Assembly: GCA_001994995.1 (NCBI GenBank)
Contig: MDJM01000035.1
Span: forward strand, 1-63,848
Length of the DNA stretch: 63,848 nt
Reading direction: 5' to 3'
Origin: Candidatus Parepulonipiscium sp. PG-Nuni2H_MBin01
GTDB taxonomy: Bacteria; Bacillota; Clostridia; Lachnospirales; Cellulosilyticaceae
The notes under the pieces: model-generated
The model's input: the letters and a program-made list of their open reading frames with translations, nothing else
What the model was told of the DNA's origin: nothing
Databases searched by the model: none
Shown here: positions 17,586 to 26,758 of the stretch, in pieces
Position numbering within the stretch: the stretch's first letter is position 1
Layout of the letters: each line of letters begins with the position of its first letter
Position numbers and translations under genes: made by a program

Positions 17586-17948
17586 ATGGAAGAATTTAAA
17601 CAAATTTTAGAGACTATAATACAAGATTATATTCCAATGATTATTAATATTTTAGAGCTTATGGGAATTTCGATTTTAGTAATTGGGGCATTAAAAGCGT
17701 TCTATCATTATATAAGAAGTTTATTTATTGAAGATAACTATCACTTAAAATATCAGTTTGCTAACTCTATGGCTATGGGGCTAGAATTTAAATTGGCTGC
17801 TGAAATACTAAAGACTGTTATAGTAACAGATATGAGAGATATATTTATGTTAGGTGCTATTATAGTGCTTAGAGTAATATTAACATTTGTTATTCATTGG
17901 GACATGAAAGAAGAGCTAAAACATCAGCATGCACAAATTTCGCAATAA
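17586..17948 (+). CDS. DUF1622 membrane protein
   Basis: A 120-residue protein with two hydrophobic helices, at about residues 17-40 (IINILELMGISILVIGALKAF) and 82-104 (IFMLGAIIVLRVILTFVIHW). The middle block AMGLEFKLAAEILKTVI is the recognisable DUF1622 signature. Function is unknown for the family. TAGGAGAT precedes the ATG. Lying 20 bases after the HsdM-like gene it is probably co-transcribed, though a functional link is unlikely. A 15-base direct repeat (AAAAATTAGTTAATA) follows in the spacer before uvrB. Confidence 0.8.
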   Translation: MEEFKQILETIIQDYIPMIINILELMGISILVIGALKAFYHYIRSLFIEDNYHLKYQFANSMAMGLEFKLAAEILKTVIVTDMRDIFMLGAIIVLRVILTFVIHWDMKEELKHQHAQISQ

Positions 17949-18038
17949 AAAATTAGTTAATAAGTTTAAATTTATAAAAATTAGTTAATACTTTATTTGA
18001 GTCAATATTAATTAAACTAGATAGGGAGCATGGAATCA

Positions 18039-20018
18039 ATGAATAAATTTAAACTAAAATCTGATTTTAAACCAACAGGCGACCAGCCTGAGGCAATTAA
18101 AACATTAGTACAAAGTATACAAGATGGTAATACGTATCAAACGTTACTAGGTGTTACAGGTTCTGGTAAAACGTTTACTATGGCTAATATTATTGAACAA
18201 GTACAGAAACCAACATTAATTATAGCACACAATAAAACTCTTGCGGCTCAGTTATATAGTGAGTTTAAGGAGTTTTTTCCAACTAATGCAGTAGAATATT
18301 TTGTATCGTATTATGATTATTATCAACCTGAAGCCTATGTTGCTCATAGTGATACATTTATTGAAAAGGATTCAAGTGTTAATGAAGAAATTGATAAGTT
18401 ACGCCACTCGGCCACTGCTGCTTTGTCTGAGAGAACAGATGTTATTATAGTAGCAAGTGTATCTTGTATATATGGTTTAGGAGACCCGATTGATTACGAA
18501 AATCAAGTTTTGTCTATTAGGGTGGGCATGGAACTTGATAGAGATGATATTCTTAGAAAGTTAGTACAAATTCAATATAACAGAAATGACCATGACTTTG
18601 AACGGGGGACGTTTAGAGTAAGAGGAGATGTAGTAGAGATTATTCCAGCAGGTAGAGCTGACGAAGCTTTGCGAATAGAATTTTTCGGTGATGAAATTGA
18701 TAGAATTGCTGAAATTGATACTTTAACCGGCTCTGTACTGGGGTACCGCGACCATGTATCAATATTTCCAGCATCTCATTATGCGGTTGCGCCAGAAAAA
18801 ATGGCTGTGGCTATTAGTGCAATTGAAGAAGAACTTGAAGTTGTATCTGCTGATTTTAAAAAGCAAGATAAGTTATTAGAAATGCAACGACTTATACAGC
18901 GTACTAATTTTGATATTGAAATGTTACGTGAAACAGGGTTTTGTTCAGGCATAGAAAATTATTCCCGCCATTTAGCAGGAAGGGCAAAGGGGAGTACTCC
19001 ATTTACTTTATTAGATTACTTTCCGGATGATTATTTAATTATGATTGATGAGTCGCATATGACACTCCCTCAAATAAGGGGAATGTATAATGGTGATAAA
19101 GCGCGTAAAAACGTGTTAGTTGAACATGGATTTAGATTGCCTTCTGCTCTTGATAACAGACCTTTATTTTTTGAAGAATTTGAACAAAAAATGCATCAAA
19201 TCATGTATGTTTCAGCAACCCCAGCGCAATACGAACTTGAACATTCAAATATTAGTGCTCAACAGCTCATTCGCCCAACAGGTTTACTTGACCCCATTAT
19301 TGAAGTTAGAACTAGTAAATCTCAAGTGCAGGATTTACTTAAAGAAATAAGTGTTTGTAAAGGTAAAGTGCTTGTAACTACCCTTACTAAACGTATGTCA
19401 GAAGATTTAACACAATATTTTCAAGAAGCTGGTGTTAAAGTTAAATATTTGCATTCTGATATAGACACGTTAGAGCGTATTGAAATTGTAAGGGATTTGC
19501 GCTTAGGTGTATTCGATGTATTAGTAGGTATTAATTTATTGCGTGAAGGCCTTGATATTCCAGAGGTTAGTTTAGTTGCAATTTTAGATGCAGATAAAGA
19601 AGGGTTTTTGCGCTCTGAAACATCTCTTATACAGACTATAGGGCGTGCTGCTAGAAATGCTGATTCAAAAGTAATTATGTATGCTGATAAAATGACTCGC
19701 AGTATGGATAAAGCTATATGTGAGACGGCAAGAAGACGAGAAATTCAACAGTTGTATAATGACCAACATGGCATTACCCCAACTACCGTAAAAAAGGCTG
19801 TACGCGAATTAATTGTAGCAACTAAGTCACCGGTGATGGAGAAAAATATTATTGATAAAGATGTTGAATCTATGGATAAAACGGAATTAGAAAATGCAAT
19901 TGTAAAAGTACAAAAAGAAATGAAAAAGGCAGCGGCACAGTTACATTTTGAAAAAGCGGCTGAGTTTAGGGATTTATTAGTAGACTTAAAAAGTCGGCTT
20001 ATTGACTTAAAGAAATAA
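18039..20018 (+). CDS. uvrB: Excinuclease ABC subunit B
   Basis: UvrB is the damage-verifying helicase-like subunit of nucleotide excision repair; it receives DNA from UvrA and recruits UvrC. Motifs are the N-terminal PTGDQPEAI, Walker A GVTGSGKT, the beta-hairpin region [12 protein letters not shown], the DEAD-like [17 protein letters not shown], helicase motifs [29 protein letters not shown] and QTIGRAARN, and a C-terminal UVR coiled-coil domain. I prefer the ATG at 18039: GGGAG at 18024-18028 is ten bases away, while the ATG at 18030 is too close. No DinR/LexA box (GAAC-N4-GTTC) is visible upstream. uvrA follows after 72 bases. Confidence 0.97.
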   Translation: MNKFKLKSDFKPTGDQPEAIKTLVQSIQDGNTYQTLLGVTGSGKTFTMANIIEQVQKPTLIIAHNKTLAAQLYSEFKEFFPTNAVEYFVSYYDYYQPEAYVAHSDTFIEKDSSVNEEIDKLRHSATAALSERTDVIIVASVSCIYGLGDPIDYENQVLSIRVGMELDRDDILRKLVQIQYNRNDHDFERGTFRVRGDVVEIIPAGRADEALRIEFFGDEIDRIAEIDTLTGSVLGYRDHVSIFPASHYAVAPEKMAVAISAIEEELEVVSADFKKQDKLLEMQRLIQRTNFDIEMLRETGFCSGIENYSRHLAGRAKGSTPFTLLDYFPDDYLIMIDESHMTLPQIRGMYNGDKARKNVLVEHGFRLPSALDNRPLFFEEFEQKMHQIMYVSATPAQYELEHSNISAQQLIRPTGLLDPIIEVRTSKSQVQDLLKEISVCKGKVLVTTLTKRMSEDLTQYFQEAGVKVKYLHSDIDTLERIEIVRDLRLGVFDVLVGINLLREGLDIPEVSLVAILDADKEGFLRSETSLIQTIGRAARNADSKVIMYADKMTRSMDKAICETARRREIQQLYNDQHGITPTTVKKAVRELIVATKSPVMEKNIIDKDVESMDKTELENAIVKVQKEMKKAAAQLHFEKAAEFRDLLVDLKSRLIDLKK

Positions 20019-20090
20019 GCCAACTACTTGGAGCTATTAATTTAATATGAACCTGGTGGGGCAAAAGGCCCAATACTTAGAAAGGAAAAT

Positions 20091-22913
20091 ATGATGAAAT
20101 TAATTATACAAGGTGCAAGGGAACATAATTTAAAAGATGTGGATTTAGAATTAAATAGAGGTGAGTTAATTGTATTTACTGGCTTAAGTGGATCTGGGAA
20201 ATCTTCTTTAGCCTTTGATACAATTTACGCTGAAGGACAAAGGCGGTATGTTGAATCGTTATCAGCATACGCCAGACAATTTTTAGGCCAAATGGAAAAG
20301 CCAGATGTTGATAATATTATAGGCTTATCACCAGCTATTTCGATAGACCAAAAAACAACTAGTAAAAATCCTCGTTCAACTGTTGGTACAGTAACTGAAA
20401 TATACGATTACTTACGGTTATTATTTGCGCGCGTAGGTATTCCGCATTGTCCAAAGTGTAATAAGGAAATTAAGAAGCAGACTATTGACCAAATGGTTGA
20501 TCAGCTAATGACTTTAGATGAAAAAACTAAAATACAGTTACTAGCTCCAGTCGTACGGGGTCGTAAAGGTGTGCATGCTAAAGTTTTAAAATCTGCTGTA
20601 GAGCAAGGTTATATTCGTGCGAAGATTGATGGAGAAGTGTATGATTTAACTGAGGAAGAAATTATATTAGACAAAAATAAAAAGCATACTATAGAAATTG
20701 TTGTTGATAGACTAGTTATAAAACCAGGAATACAAAGCAGATTAACTGACTCTATAGAAACAGTTATGAAACTAACAGGGGGAATACTTTCCGTTGATGT
20801 TAACAGTAACGAAGTTCTTCAGTTTAGTCAAAGCTTCTCATGTCCAGACTGTCATATTAGTATTGAAGAGGTGGAGCCTAGATTATTTTCGTTTAACAAT
20901 CCATTTGGGGCATGTCCAACTTGTACGGGGCTAGGGCAACGATTAGAGGTAGACAAAGACCTTGTAATTCCAAACCCAAGTTTAAGTTTAAAAGAAGGTG
21001 CTATTGCGGTTGTAGGATGGGGTTCTATTGCAAGTCCAGATAGCTATGCATATGCGCTTTTTGCCCAGCTGATGAAAAAATATAAATTTAATTTAACGAC
21101 TCCATTTGAGCAGTTATCAGATAAAGTCCAAAAGATAATTCTTTATGGGACTGGGGATGAAATTATTAAATTTAATTTTACTGGTGACTACGGTACAAGA
21201 ACATATGAATATGCATTTGAAGGAATTTTAGAAAACGTTAAACGCAGGTATAATGAAACATCTTCTGAATCAGCTAAAAGTGAATATGAAGCTTATATGA
21301 CTAGCATACCATGTAAAACTTGTAATGGTGCTAGATTAAAACCTGAAGCGCTTGCAGTAACTATTGATGATAAAAATATTAATGAGATAACTACTTTATC
21401 AATTGGAGATTTAAAAAAGTTTTTCTCTGATTTACAATTAAATGATAGACAAGCTACTATTGGAGGACAAATATTAAAAGAAATTAACGCTAGATTAGGG
21501 TTTTTAGTAGATGTGGGGTTAGACTACTTATCACTTCAACGCTCATCAGGTACATTATCAGGTGGAGAAGCACAGCGCATAAGACTCGCAACTCAAATTG
21601 GCTCAGGCTTAGTCGGCGTTTTATATATTTTAGATGAGCCTAGCATTGGCCTACACCAAAGAGATAACGCTAGATTAATAGCAACACTTACAAAGCTCCG
21701 TGATTTAGGGAATACATTAATTGTAGTTGAGCATGATGAAGACACTATGCATGCTGCAGATTGGATTGTGGATATAGGACCGGGGGCTGGTGAGCATGGT
21801 GGCCAAATAATGGCTTCTGGGCCATTAGAAACTATAATTTCCAATGAAAATTCTGAAACTGCTGCTTATTTAAGTCGTAGAAAACAAATAGAAGTTCCAC
21901 AAATTAGACGTAAAGGGAATGGAAATAGAATTTGTATTAAAGGGGCTAGGGAGAATAATCTTAAAAATATTAATGCAGACATTCCTCTAGGTACTTTAAC
22001 TTGTATTACTGGCGTATCTGGTTCTGGTAAAAGTACTTTAATTAATGAAATATTACTAAAAAGGCTAGCAAGAGATTTAAACCGCGCTAAAGTTAAACCA
22101 GGAAATCATAGGGATATTTTAGGGCTTGAACATTTAGATAAGGTTATTCATATTGACCAATCCCCGATAGGCCGTACACCACGTTCTAATCCTGCAACGT
22201 ATGTAGGATTATTTGATTTAATAAGAGACGTATTTGCAAATACACAAGAATCTAAAATTAAAGGGTATCAAAAAGGGAGATTTAGCTTTAATGTAAAAGG
22301 TGGAAGATGTGAGGCATGTAGAGGTGATGGCGTTTTAAAAATTGAGATGCACTTCTTGCCAGATGTGTATGTGCCATGTGAAGTTTGCCATGGTAAGCGG
22401 TATAATAGAGAAACTTTAGATGTACATTATAAGGAAAAAACTATTTCCGATGTATTAAATATGACCGTTGAAGAGGCCTCTATTTTCTTTGAAAACATAC
22501 CTACTATTAAACGTAAATTACAAACATTAAACGATGTAGGGTTATCTTACATTAAACTAGGACAGCCTTCAACAACGTTATCAGGCGGTGAAGCTCAGAG
22601 AGTAAAACTTGCGACAGAGCTTAGTAAAAGAAGTACAGGTAAAACTATGTACATTCTTGATGAACCTACAACGGGGTTGCATTTTGCAGATGTTCATAAA
22701 TTAATTGGTATATTAAATAGATTAGTTGACACGGGTAATACTATAGTTGTTATAGAGCATAACTTGGATGTGGTTAAAACTGCTGATTATATTATAGATT
22801 TGGGACCTGAAGGTGGAATTAGAGGTGGAGAAGTTGTAGCTAAGGGTACTCCGGAACAAGTTGCAAAAGTACCTGATTCTTACACTGGTATATTTTTAAA
22901 AGAAATTTTATAA
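20091..22913 (+). CDS. uvrA: Excinuclease ABC subunit A
   Basis: UvrA is the ABC-type ATPase dimer that detects bulky DNA lesions and loads UvrB. The 940 residues contain two ABC modules: Walker [21 protein letters not shown] and [10 protein letters not shown], with signature sequences [12 protein letters not shown] and [12 protein letters not shown]. Zinc-binding cysteine pairs are visible (CPKC, CPDC/CPTC, CEAC/CEVC), and the linker [13 protein letters not shown] is typical. Two ATGs are in tandem at 20091 and 20094; the second has the better spacing to AAAGGA. Order uvrB-uvrA is usual. A terminator follows and faces the convergent L,D-transpeptidase. Confidence 0.97.
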   Translation: MMKLIIQGAREHNLKDVDLELNRGELIVFTGLSGSGKSSLAFDTIYAEGQRRYVESLSAYARQFLGQMEKPDVDNIIGLSPAISIDQKTTSKNPRSTVGTVTEIYDYLRLLFARVGIPHCPKCNKEIKKQTIDQMVDQLMTLDEKTKIQLLAPVVRGRKGVHAKVLKSAVEQGYIRAKIDGEVYDLTEEEIILDKNKKHTIEIVVDRLVIKPGIQSRLTDSIETVMKLTGGILSVDVNSNEVLQFSQSFSCPDCHISIEEVEPRLFSFNNPFGACPTCTGLGQRLEVDKDLVIPNPSLSLKEGAIAVVGWGSIASPDSYAYALFAQLMKKYKFNLTTPFEQLSDKVQKIILYGTGDEIIKFNFTGDYGTRTYEYAFEGILENVKRRYNETSSESAKSEYEAYMTSIPCKTCNGARLKPEALAVTIDDKNINEITTLSIGDLKKFFSDLQLNDRQATIGGQILKEINARLGFLVDVGLDYLSLQRSSGTLSGGEAQRIRLATQIGSGLVGVLYILDEPSIGLHQRDNARLIATLTKLRDLGNTLIVVEHDEDTMHAADWIVDIGPGAGEHGGQIMASGPLETIISNENSETAAYLSRRKQIEVPQIRRKGNGNRICIKGARENNLKNINADIPLGTLTCITGVSGSGKSTLINEILLKRLARDLNRAKVKPGNHRDILGLEHLDKVIHIDQSPIGRTPRSNPATYVGLFDLIRDVFANTQESKIKGYQKGRFSFNVKGGRCEACRGDGVLKIEMHFLPDVYVPCEVCHGKRYNRETLDVHYKEKTISDVLNMTVEEASIFFENIPTIKRKLQTLNDVGLSYIKLGQPSTTLSGGEAQRVKLATELSKRSTGKTMYILDEPTTGLHFADVHKLIGILNRLVDTGNTIVVIEHNLDVVKTADYIIDLGPEGGIRGGEVVAKGTPEQVAKVPDSYTGIFLKEIL

Positions 22914-22918
22914 AAAAA

Positions 22919-22945
22919 ATAAGGGGCATCAAAAGCCCCTTTTAT
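22919..22945. terminator. Bidirectional terminator
   Basis: AAGGGGC (22921-22927) and GCCCCTT (22935-22941) form a GC-rich stem flanked by an A-run and a T-run, between uvrA (+) and the transpeptidase (-). Confidence 0.88.
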
Positions 22946-22951
22946 ATCAAA

Positions 22952-23710
22952 CTAGTTAACCCAAACTGTAGTATTTACAGGAATTGTCTCATAAAACCAC
23001 ATTGCGTCATCTAGTTGTAATCTAATACAACCACCAGAAGCCGGCGACCCAAGCGTTGGATCAACTACATTGCCGTCTAAATCTAATGGGGTTGAGTGAA
23101 ATAAATACTCATCATAAAACTTAACCCAATATCGAGCATATTCAGTAGAATGTAATTCTAAATCCCTATTTTGTATGCTAAAAGTTCCTCGAATAGTTGA
23201 GGTTTCTTGTTTTCCTGTTGAACAAATAAGAAGGCGATGAATAGACCAGTTTTCTTTCTCTCCGGTAAAAATATATACCATCTGCCTTGCTAAATCAACC
23301 CAAATAAAATAGTTTGTTTCACTTTCAAATCCAGAATGATTTACATAAAGCTCTAATTCAAAAGGTTCAAGGTGGGGAGGTGAGCTTTCATGAGTCTCTA
23401 TAAATTCAAATGCATATCTTGGCACCCAATTACTAAAATCATCACGTTTAACACGATAATTTTTGCCATGACCTACATCTTCTATAACCTCAACAATATC
23501 ACCTTTATAAAATCCGCTAATGTCATATTTTATCTTCGCATATACGATTGTAGGAATGACTTTATCCTTAATTTCACCTATATTTATATATACAGGTAAT
23601 TCGCATATAGTGGTTAAATCTACATTTGGACTAATAGTCTCGCGATTTTTATTAGGATTAGCTATAAGGATGGTTGGGATTAATAGGAACATTAATATTG
23701 TAAATTTCAT
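22952..23710 (-). CDS. Secreted L,D-transpeptidase (YkuD family) with SH3-like domain
   Basis: The 252-residue exported enzyme probably makes or edits 3-3 peptidoglycan cross-links, or attaches proteins to the wall. The signal peptide is short (residues 1-17). An SH3-like region at about 40-105 (YDISGFYKGDIVEVIEDVG) would bind the wall. The YkuD domain occupies about 130-252, with the catalytic motif HSTPLD ... GSPASGGCIRL: histidine near 207 and nucleophile cysteine at 228. The start ATG has AAAAGGGG upstream. It is a single gene, convergent with uvrA. Confidence 0.92.
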   Translation of the reverse strand: MKFTILMFLLIPTILIANPNKNRETISPNVDLTTICELPVYINIGEIKDKVIPTIVYAKIKYDISGFYKGDIVEVIEDVGHGKNYRVKRDDFSNWVPRYAFEFIETHESSPPHLEPFELELYVNHSGFESETNYFIWVDLARQMVYIFTGEKENWSIHRLLICSTGKQETSTIRGTFSIQNRDLELHSTEYARYWVKFYDEYLFHSTPLDLDGNVVDPTLGSPASGGCIRLQLDDAMWFYETIPVNTTVWVN

Positions 23711-23823
23711 GGCATACCCCTTTTAAAAAAGTTAACTATACTTAGTGTGCCTAAATGAAAGCAGTTATATACATATGATTTAATAAAATTATGCTTGTTA
23801 TATATTGGCTGTATAGTAGAAAA

Positions 23824-23962
23824 TTTTTAGTGCATAATAGTAATATGCAATTTGGGTCGCTGATTATAAAATAAAGGAAATATTTATCAAAGAAGCTAAA
23901 TATTTCCTCTATTTATTTTCACAAGGTGACAAACATAACAACCTTCGGGTTGTTTTTTTTTT
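23824..23962 (+). ncRNA. Candidate small RNA with orphan terminator
   Basis: Between two divergent genes there is a complete transcription-unit-like pattern without an ORF. It has a possible promoter (TTATGC at 23789-23794, TATAGT at 23812-23817, 17-base spacer), a small palindrome TGCATA/TATGCA (23831-23836, 23844-23849), and a perfect 12-bp hairpin (23875-23886 with 23897-23908). It ends in a classic UUCG-tetraloop terminator (stem 23937-23943/23948-23954) followed by about ten T. No neighbouring gene ends here, so the terminator has no other obvious client. It matches no RNA family I recognise. The rest of the 23711-24125 gap is featureless AT-rich DNA with the promoters of the flanking genes. 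The boundaries are my estimate. Confidence 0.5.
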
Positions 23963-24125
23963 GTCATAGTATATTATGCTAGTACGAATCTTACAATTAT
24001 ATGGCTACATTAGTCAAAATTTAAATATTATAGCTAATTAAGTTTAGGGCAAAGTTATAATATCCTTAAAGTATGTCGAAAATATTACATATAAGCATAT
24101 AATTATTAAAAACGGAGGATACAAT

Positions 24126-25400
24126 ATGGAAAATATTTATAATAATTTAAAATTACTTAGCCATGTGATAGCAAAACCTACTGAAAAAATATTAGATTTT
24201 AGTCAGTTAGATAATATTATTCGTTCACAAATACCTCTATTTAATGAAGTAGATAATTTTGAAGCGCTTTATAGTGATTTTATAACGGAATGTGATAAAT
24301 TTAAGGATTATGTTTTATACTCAGAATTAAGTGAAAAAAATCTTGTTGCTTTAGGCGGATTATTTGGAAGTGGTAAGTCTAGCTTTTTAAATGCTTTTAA
24401 TGCTGACTGGATATTACCAGACGATATAGACCCTGAAACATCAGTGCCTACTTATATTGTTCATAATGAGGACTACCAAGTTTGTGCTGTCAACATATTT
24501 GAGAATAAAATCCAAATGGAGCCTACGGATGTTAAGAAGGTTTCGCATGGAACCTCGCAGATTGATGAACAGCAAATTCCTAGCGTAACATTAGGCCATA
24601 TGCTTGAGAGTATTTTGATTCAAACGCCTAAGCATAATTATGCTAATACTGCTTTTTTAGATACTGCTGGTTATGCAAAGCCTTATTCTAATTACTATAC
24701 ACATAAAACAGATGAGTTAGGGCTACGTAGTAAGTTAAATTCTAGCAACTTTATATTATGGTTTATTTCTGCTGAAACTGAGTTTATTACTCAAGCTGAT
24801 ATAAATCTTATAAAATCGGTAAGAAAAAACATTCCTAAGCTAATTATTGTTACAAAAGCAGATACTAAACCAGCTGAAGTGCTAGATAAAATGTGTGATG
24901 AGATAAAGCTATCACTTGCTAACAATCAAATTAATTACGTGGATGTATTAAAGTTTTCTAGCCGAAAGCCACAAGCTTATGACAGTCATAAAATTAAGTA
25001 TTATATGGATAGATGGGACAATAGAATTTATTTATCATCTTTTGCTAAAAATCTTAAAGTGTTATTTAGAGAATGCATAAACTATTATACTAAAAATGCA
25101 GATTACGAAGCTGTAGAGCAGCTAAAAGCGCTTCAAAATATATTTTTTGCTCAAATCAAAGTGATTGCAGATAAAGCAGGAATATATATGACACAACCAG
25201 AACAAGTTGAATTAATTCGTAAGCCACTTGAAGTTGTGAGAGAGTATAAAAAATTGCAACAAATACGGAGCAACCCTACAATAAAAAATTTATTAGCTAA
25301 CCATGTATTTGATTCGCATCAATGGCGACTTCAAGAAGGTAGTAGCGAGTATACAACTAAAATTGTAAATTTAATTAATGGAGTAATGCCCCACCAGTAG
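24126..25400 (+). CDS. Dynamin-like GTPase
   Basis: A 424-residue protein with a G domain: P-loop GLFGSGKSSF at residues 78-87, a candidate switch I threonine near SVPTYI, G3 DTAGY at 179-183, and G4 TKAD at 243-246. The C-terminal 140 residues are helical with no clear transmembrane segment. It resembles the dynamin/YfjP-like branch of bacterial GTPases that act at membranes or in stress responses, but it is short for a full dynamin and I cannot name an orthologue. ACGGAGGA precedes the ATG. The next gene starts 43 bases later and has the same style of ribosome binding site, so the two are a likely operon. Confidence 0.75.
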   Translation: MENIYNNLKLLSHVIAKPTEKILDFSQLDNIIRSQIPLFNEVDNFEALYSDFITECDKFKDYVLYSELSEKNLVALGGLFGSGKSSFLNAFNADWILPDDIDPETSVPTYIVHNEDYQVCAVNIFENKIQMEPTDVKKVSHGTSQIDEQQIPSVTLGHMLESILIQTPKHNYANTAFLDTAGYAKPYSNYYTHKTDELGLRSKLNSSNFILWFISAETEFITQADINLIKSVRKNIPKLIIVTKADTKPAEVLDKMCDEIKLSLANNQINYVDVLKFSSRKPQAYDSHKIKYYMDRWDNRIYLSSFAKNLKVLFRECINYYTKNADYEAVEQLKALQNIFFAQIKVIADKAGIYMTQPEQVELIRKPLEVVREYKKLQQIRSNPTIKNLLANHVFDSHQWRLQEGSSEYTTKIVNLINGVMPHQ

Positions 25401-25443
25401 AAGCAGGAGTATTCTTGTCTAATTTATATAAAGGAGTAATGTT

Positions 25444-26649
25444 ATGGACCAATTTACTAAACTTAGAAAGCATATTAGAATGATTAAGGCAAACAATTTT
25501 CCTATCCACAATCACCCCATACAAAATCTTGATAAACAAAGTAAAGACATGTACATAAAAATGTTATGTTTTATACTTAGATATACAGAGAATTTAGAGG
25601 AAGAGCAAACTATGCTTATTGATAGACTAATTGTAGGCGTTAAAGGTGATGATACTCTGCAAGATTATATGCAACAATCGTATTATATTACAGTGGATGT
25701 TTATGAAACATTTGTGAATGAAGTGTTAATAGACGGGCTTAAATATGTATTTGTGGCAGATATGTTAGTACTTATTCATATAGGGGCACACCCTGAAGAT
25801 GTTATCCAGTTTGCAGCAGAAATAATAGAAGGACTAGGTATATTAGAAAACGAATTGAGTTATATTCTTGATGTAGTTCAAGCTATACTAAACCAAAACA
25901 TAGGTCAATATTTTGAAATAAGTGCTGTATCCCCACCTAAACTACCCCCAAATTTATTAAGGTATTTATTAAAATCAGATAATCAAGTCCATTCACAAAT
26001 AACAGATAGCATTATAAGCTTTGCTTTTACTAGCTTACAAGCTTTAAATTTGGCTGATTATTTGCCAACAATTAATGGGGCTGTTATATTTGAGTCTAAA
26101 CAAACTGTGCGATTTATTGGTTGTACAATAGACTTGTCTCATTTTAGGATGGAATTTTTTGATGTGGAGCAAATTAAATTTGTAGGGTGTCACCTTAAAA
26201 ATGGTAAACATTTTACCCAGTTTAAAAACTGTAACGAAATAGTTGTAAGAGATTGTATATTTGAGGATTATAGCGATAGAATATTTACGTTAGGAGCGGG
26301 TGTTGGTAAAGTAGAGCTTTATAGAAGTAAATTTTTAAACTGTGAAATAGATGATAGTGGCCCAAGGGAACTTATTTGGGACTTAACTTCTGCTGGGATA
26401 CCTTTAAGAGTTGAGGAATGTACTTTTGAAAATTGCGGAGGTATAAATACATCGTTTGTTCCTAACAGTCCTGTTATTTCTAACTGTAAAACTAGTGTGG
26501 TAAATAGCAGTTTTGTAAGCTGTCGTCAGTACCATGCGACTAATAGCAAAAATACTTTCCATCCATTTAGTGTTATATTTAACAACCTTTTTGTAAACAG
26601 AAATAATAAAGTTATTAATTCGGTGTATTTAGGGATTAAAGAAGAGTAA
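25444..26649 (+). CDS. Unknown protein with helical N-terminus and beta-helix-like C-terminus
   Basis: I do not recognise this 401-residue protein. The N-terminal 200 residues look alpha-helical. From about residue 215 it changes to short beta-strand rungs repeated every 20-25 residues, each with an x-F-x-x-C-x-[IFL] pattern: VRFIGCTIDL, IKFVGCHLKN, IVVRDCIFED, LRVEECTFEN, and SVVNSSFVSC. This suggests a right-handed beta-helix. No signal peptide is present, so it is probably cytoplasmic. AAAGGAG precedes the ATG. It follows the dynamin-like GTPase closely and probably works with it, perhaps as an effector or scaffold; that is inference from position only. Confidence 0.65.
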   Translation: MDQFTKLRKHIRMIKANNFPIHNHPIQNLDKQSKDMYIKMLCFILRYTENLEEEQTMLIDRLIVGVKGDDTLQDYMQQSYYITVDVYETFVNEVLIDGLKYVFVADMLVLIHIGAHPEDVIQFAAEIIEGLGILENELSYILDVVQAILNQNIGQYFEISAVSPPKLPPNLLRYLLKSDNQVHSQITDSIISFAFTSLQALNLADYLPTINGAVIFESKQTVRFIGCTIDLSHFRMEFFDVEQIKFVGCHLKNGKHFTQFKNCNEIVVRDCIFEDYSDRIFTLGAGVGKVELYRSKFLNCEIDDSGPRELIWDLTSAGIPLRVEECTFENCGGINTSFVPNSPVISNCKTSVVNSSFVSCRQYHATNSKNTFHPFSVIFNNLFVNRNNKVINSVYLGIKEE

Positions 26650-26723
26650 ATTTGGAAATAATTAGAAAGATAGCAATTCTTATGTTTTCTTAATAATCAA
26701 TTTACTAATATGGAAGGAGGTTG

Positions 26724-26744
26724 CAAGGATGTTAAGTATCCTTG
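26724..26744 (+). promoter_or_regulatory. Leader hairpin at the miaB leader ORF start
   Basis: CAAGGAT (26724-26730) and ATCCTTG (26738-26744) pair perfectly around GTTAAGT. The hairpin begins three bases after the strong Shine-Dalgarno AAGGAGG (26714-26720) and holds the leader ATG, so its folding could control initiation. Confidence 0.45.
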
Positions 26745-26758
26745 TTACTGTTAAATGA
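26729..26758 (+). CDS. Nine-codon leader peptide coupled to miaB
   Basis: A short ORF encoding MLSILVTVK has the best ribosome binding site in the region (AAGGAGG, eight bases upstream). Its stop codon overlaps the miaB start as ATGA. miaB itself has no Shine-Dalgarno site, so miaB translation is probably coupled to this leader. It was too short for routine gene calling. The alternative is that the SD belongs to miaB with unusually long spacing. Confidence 0.6.
   Translation: MLSILVTVK

Noticed and set aside
16294..17948. A type I restriction-modification or BREX-like island
   Set aside because: Only one degenerate methyltransferase homologue is present, with no specificity, restriction or other defence gene beside it.
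17949..18038. An SOS (DinR/LexA) box before uvrB
   Set aside because: No GAAC-N4-GTTC-like palindrome is seen; only a direct repeat of an AT-rich 15-mer.
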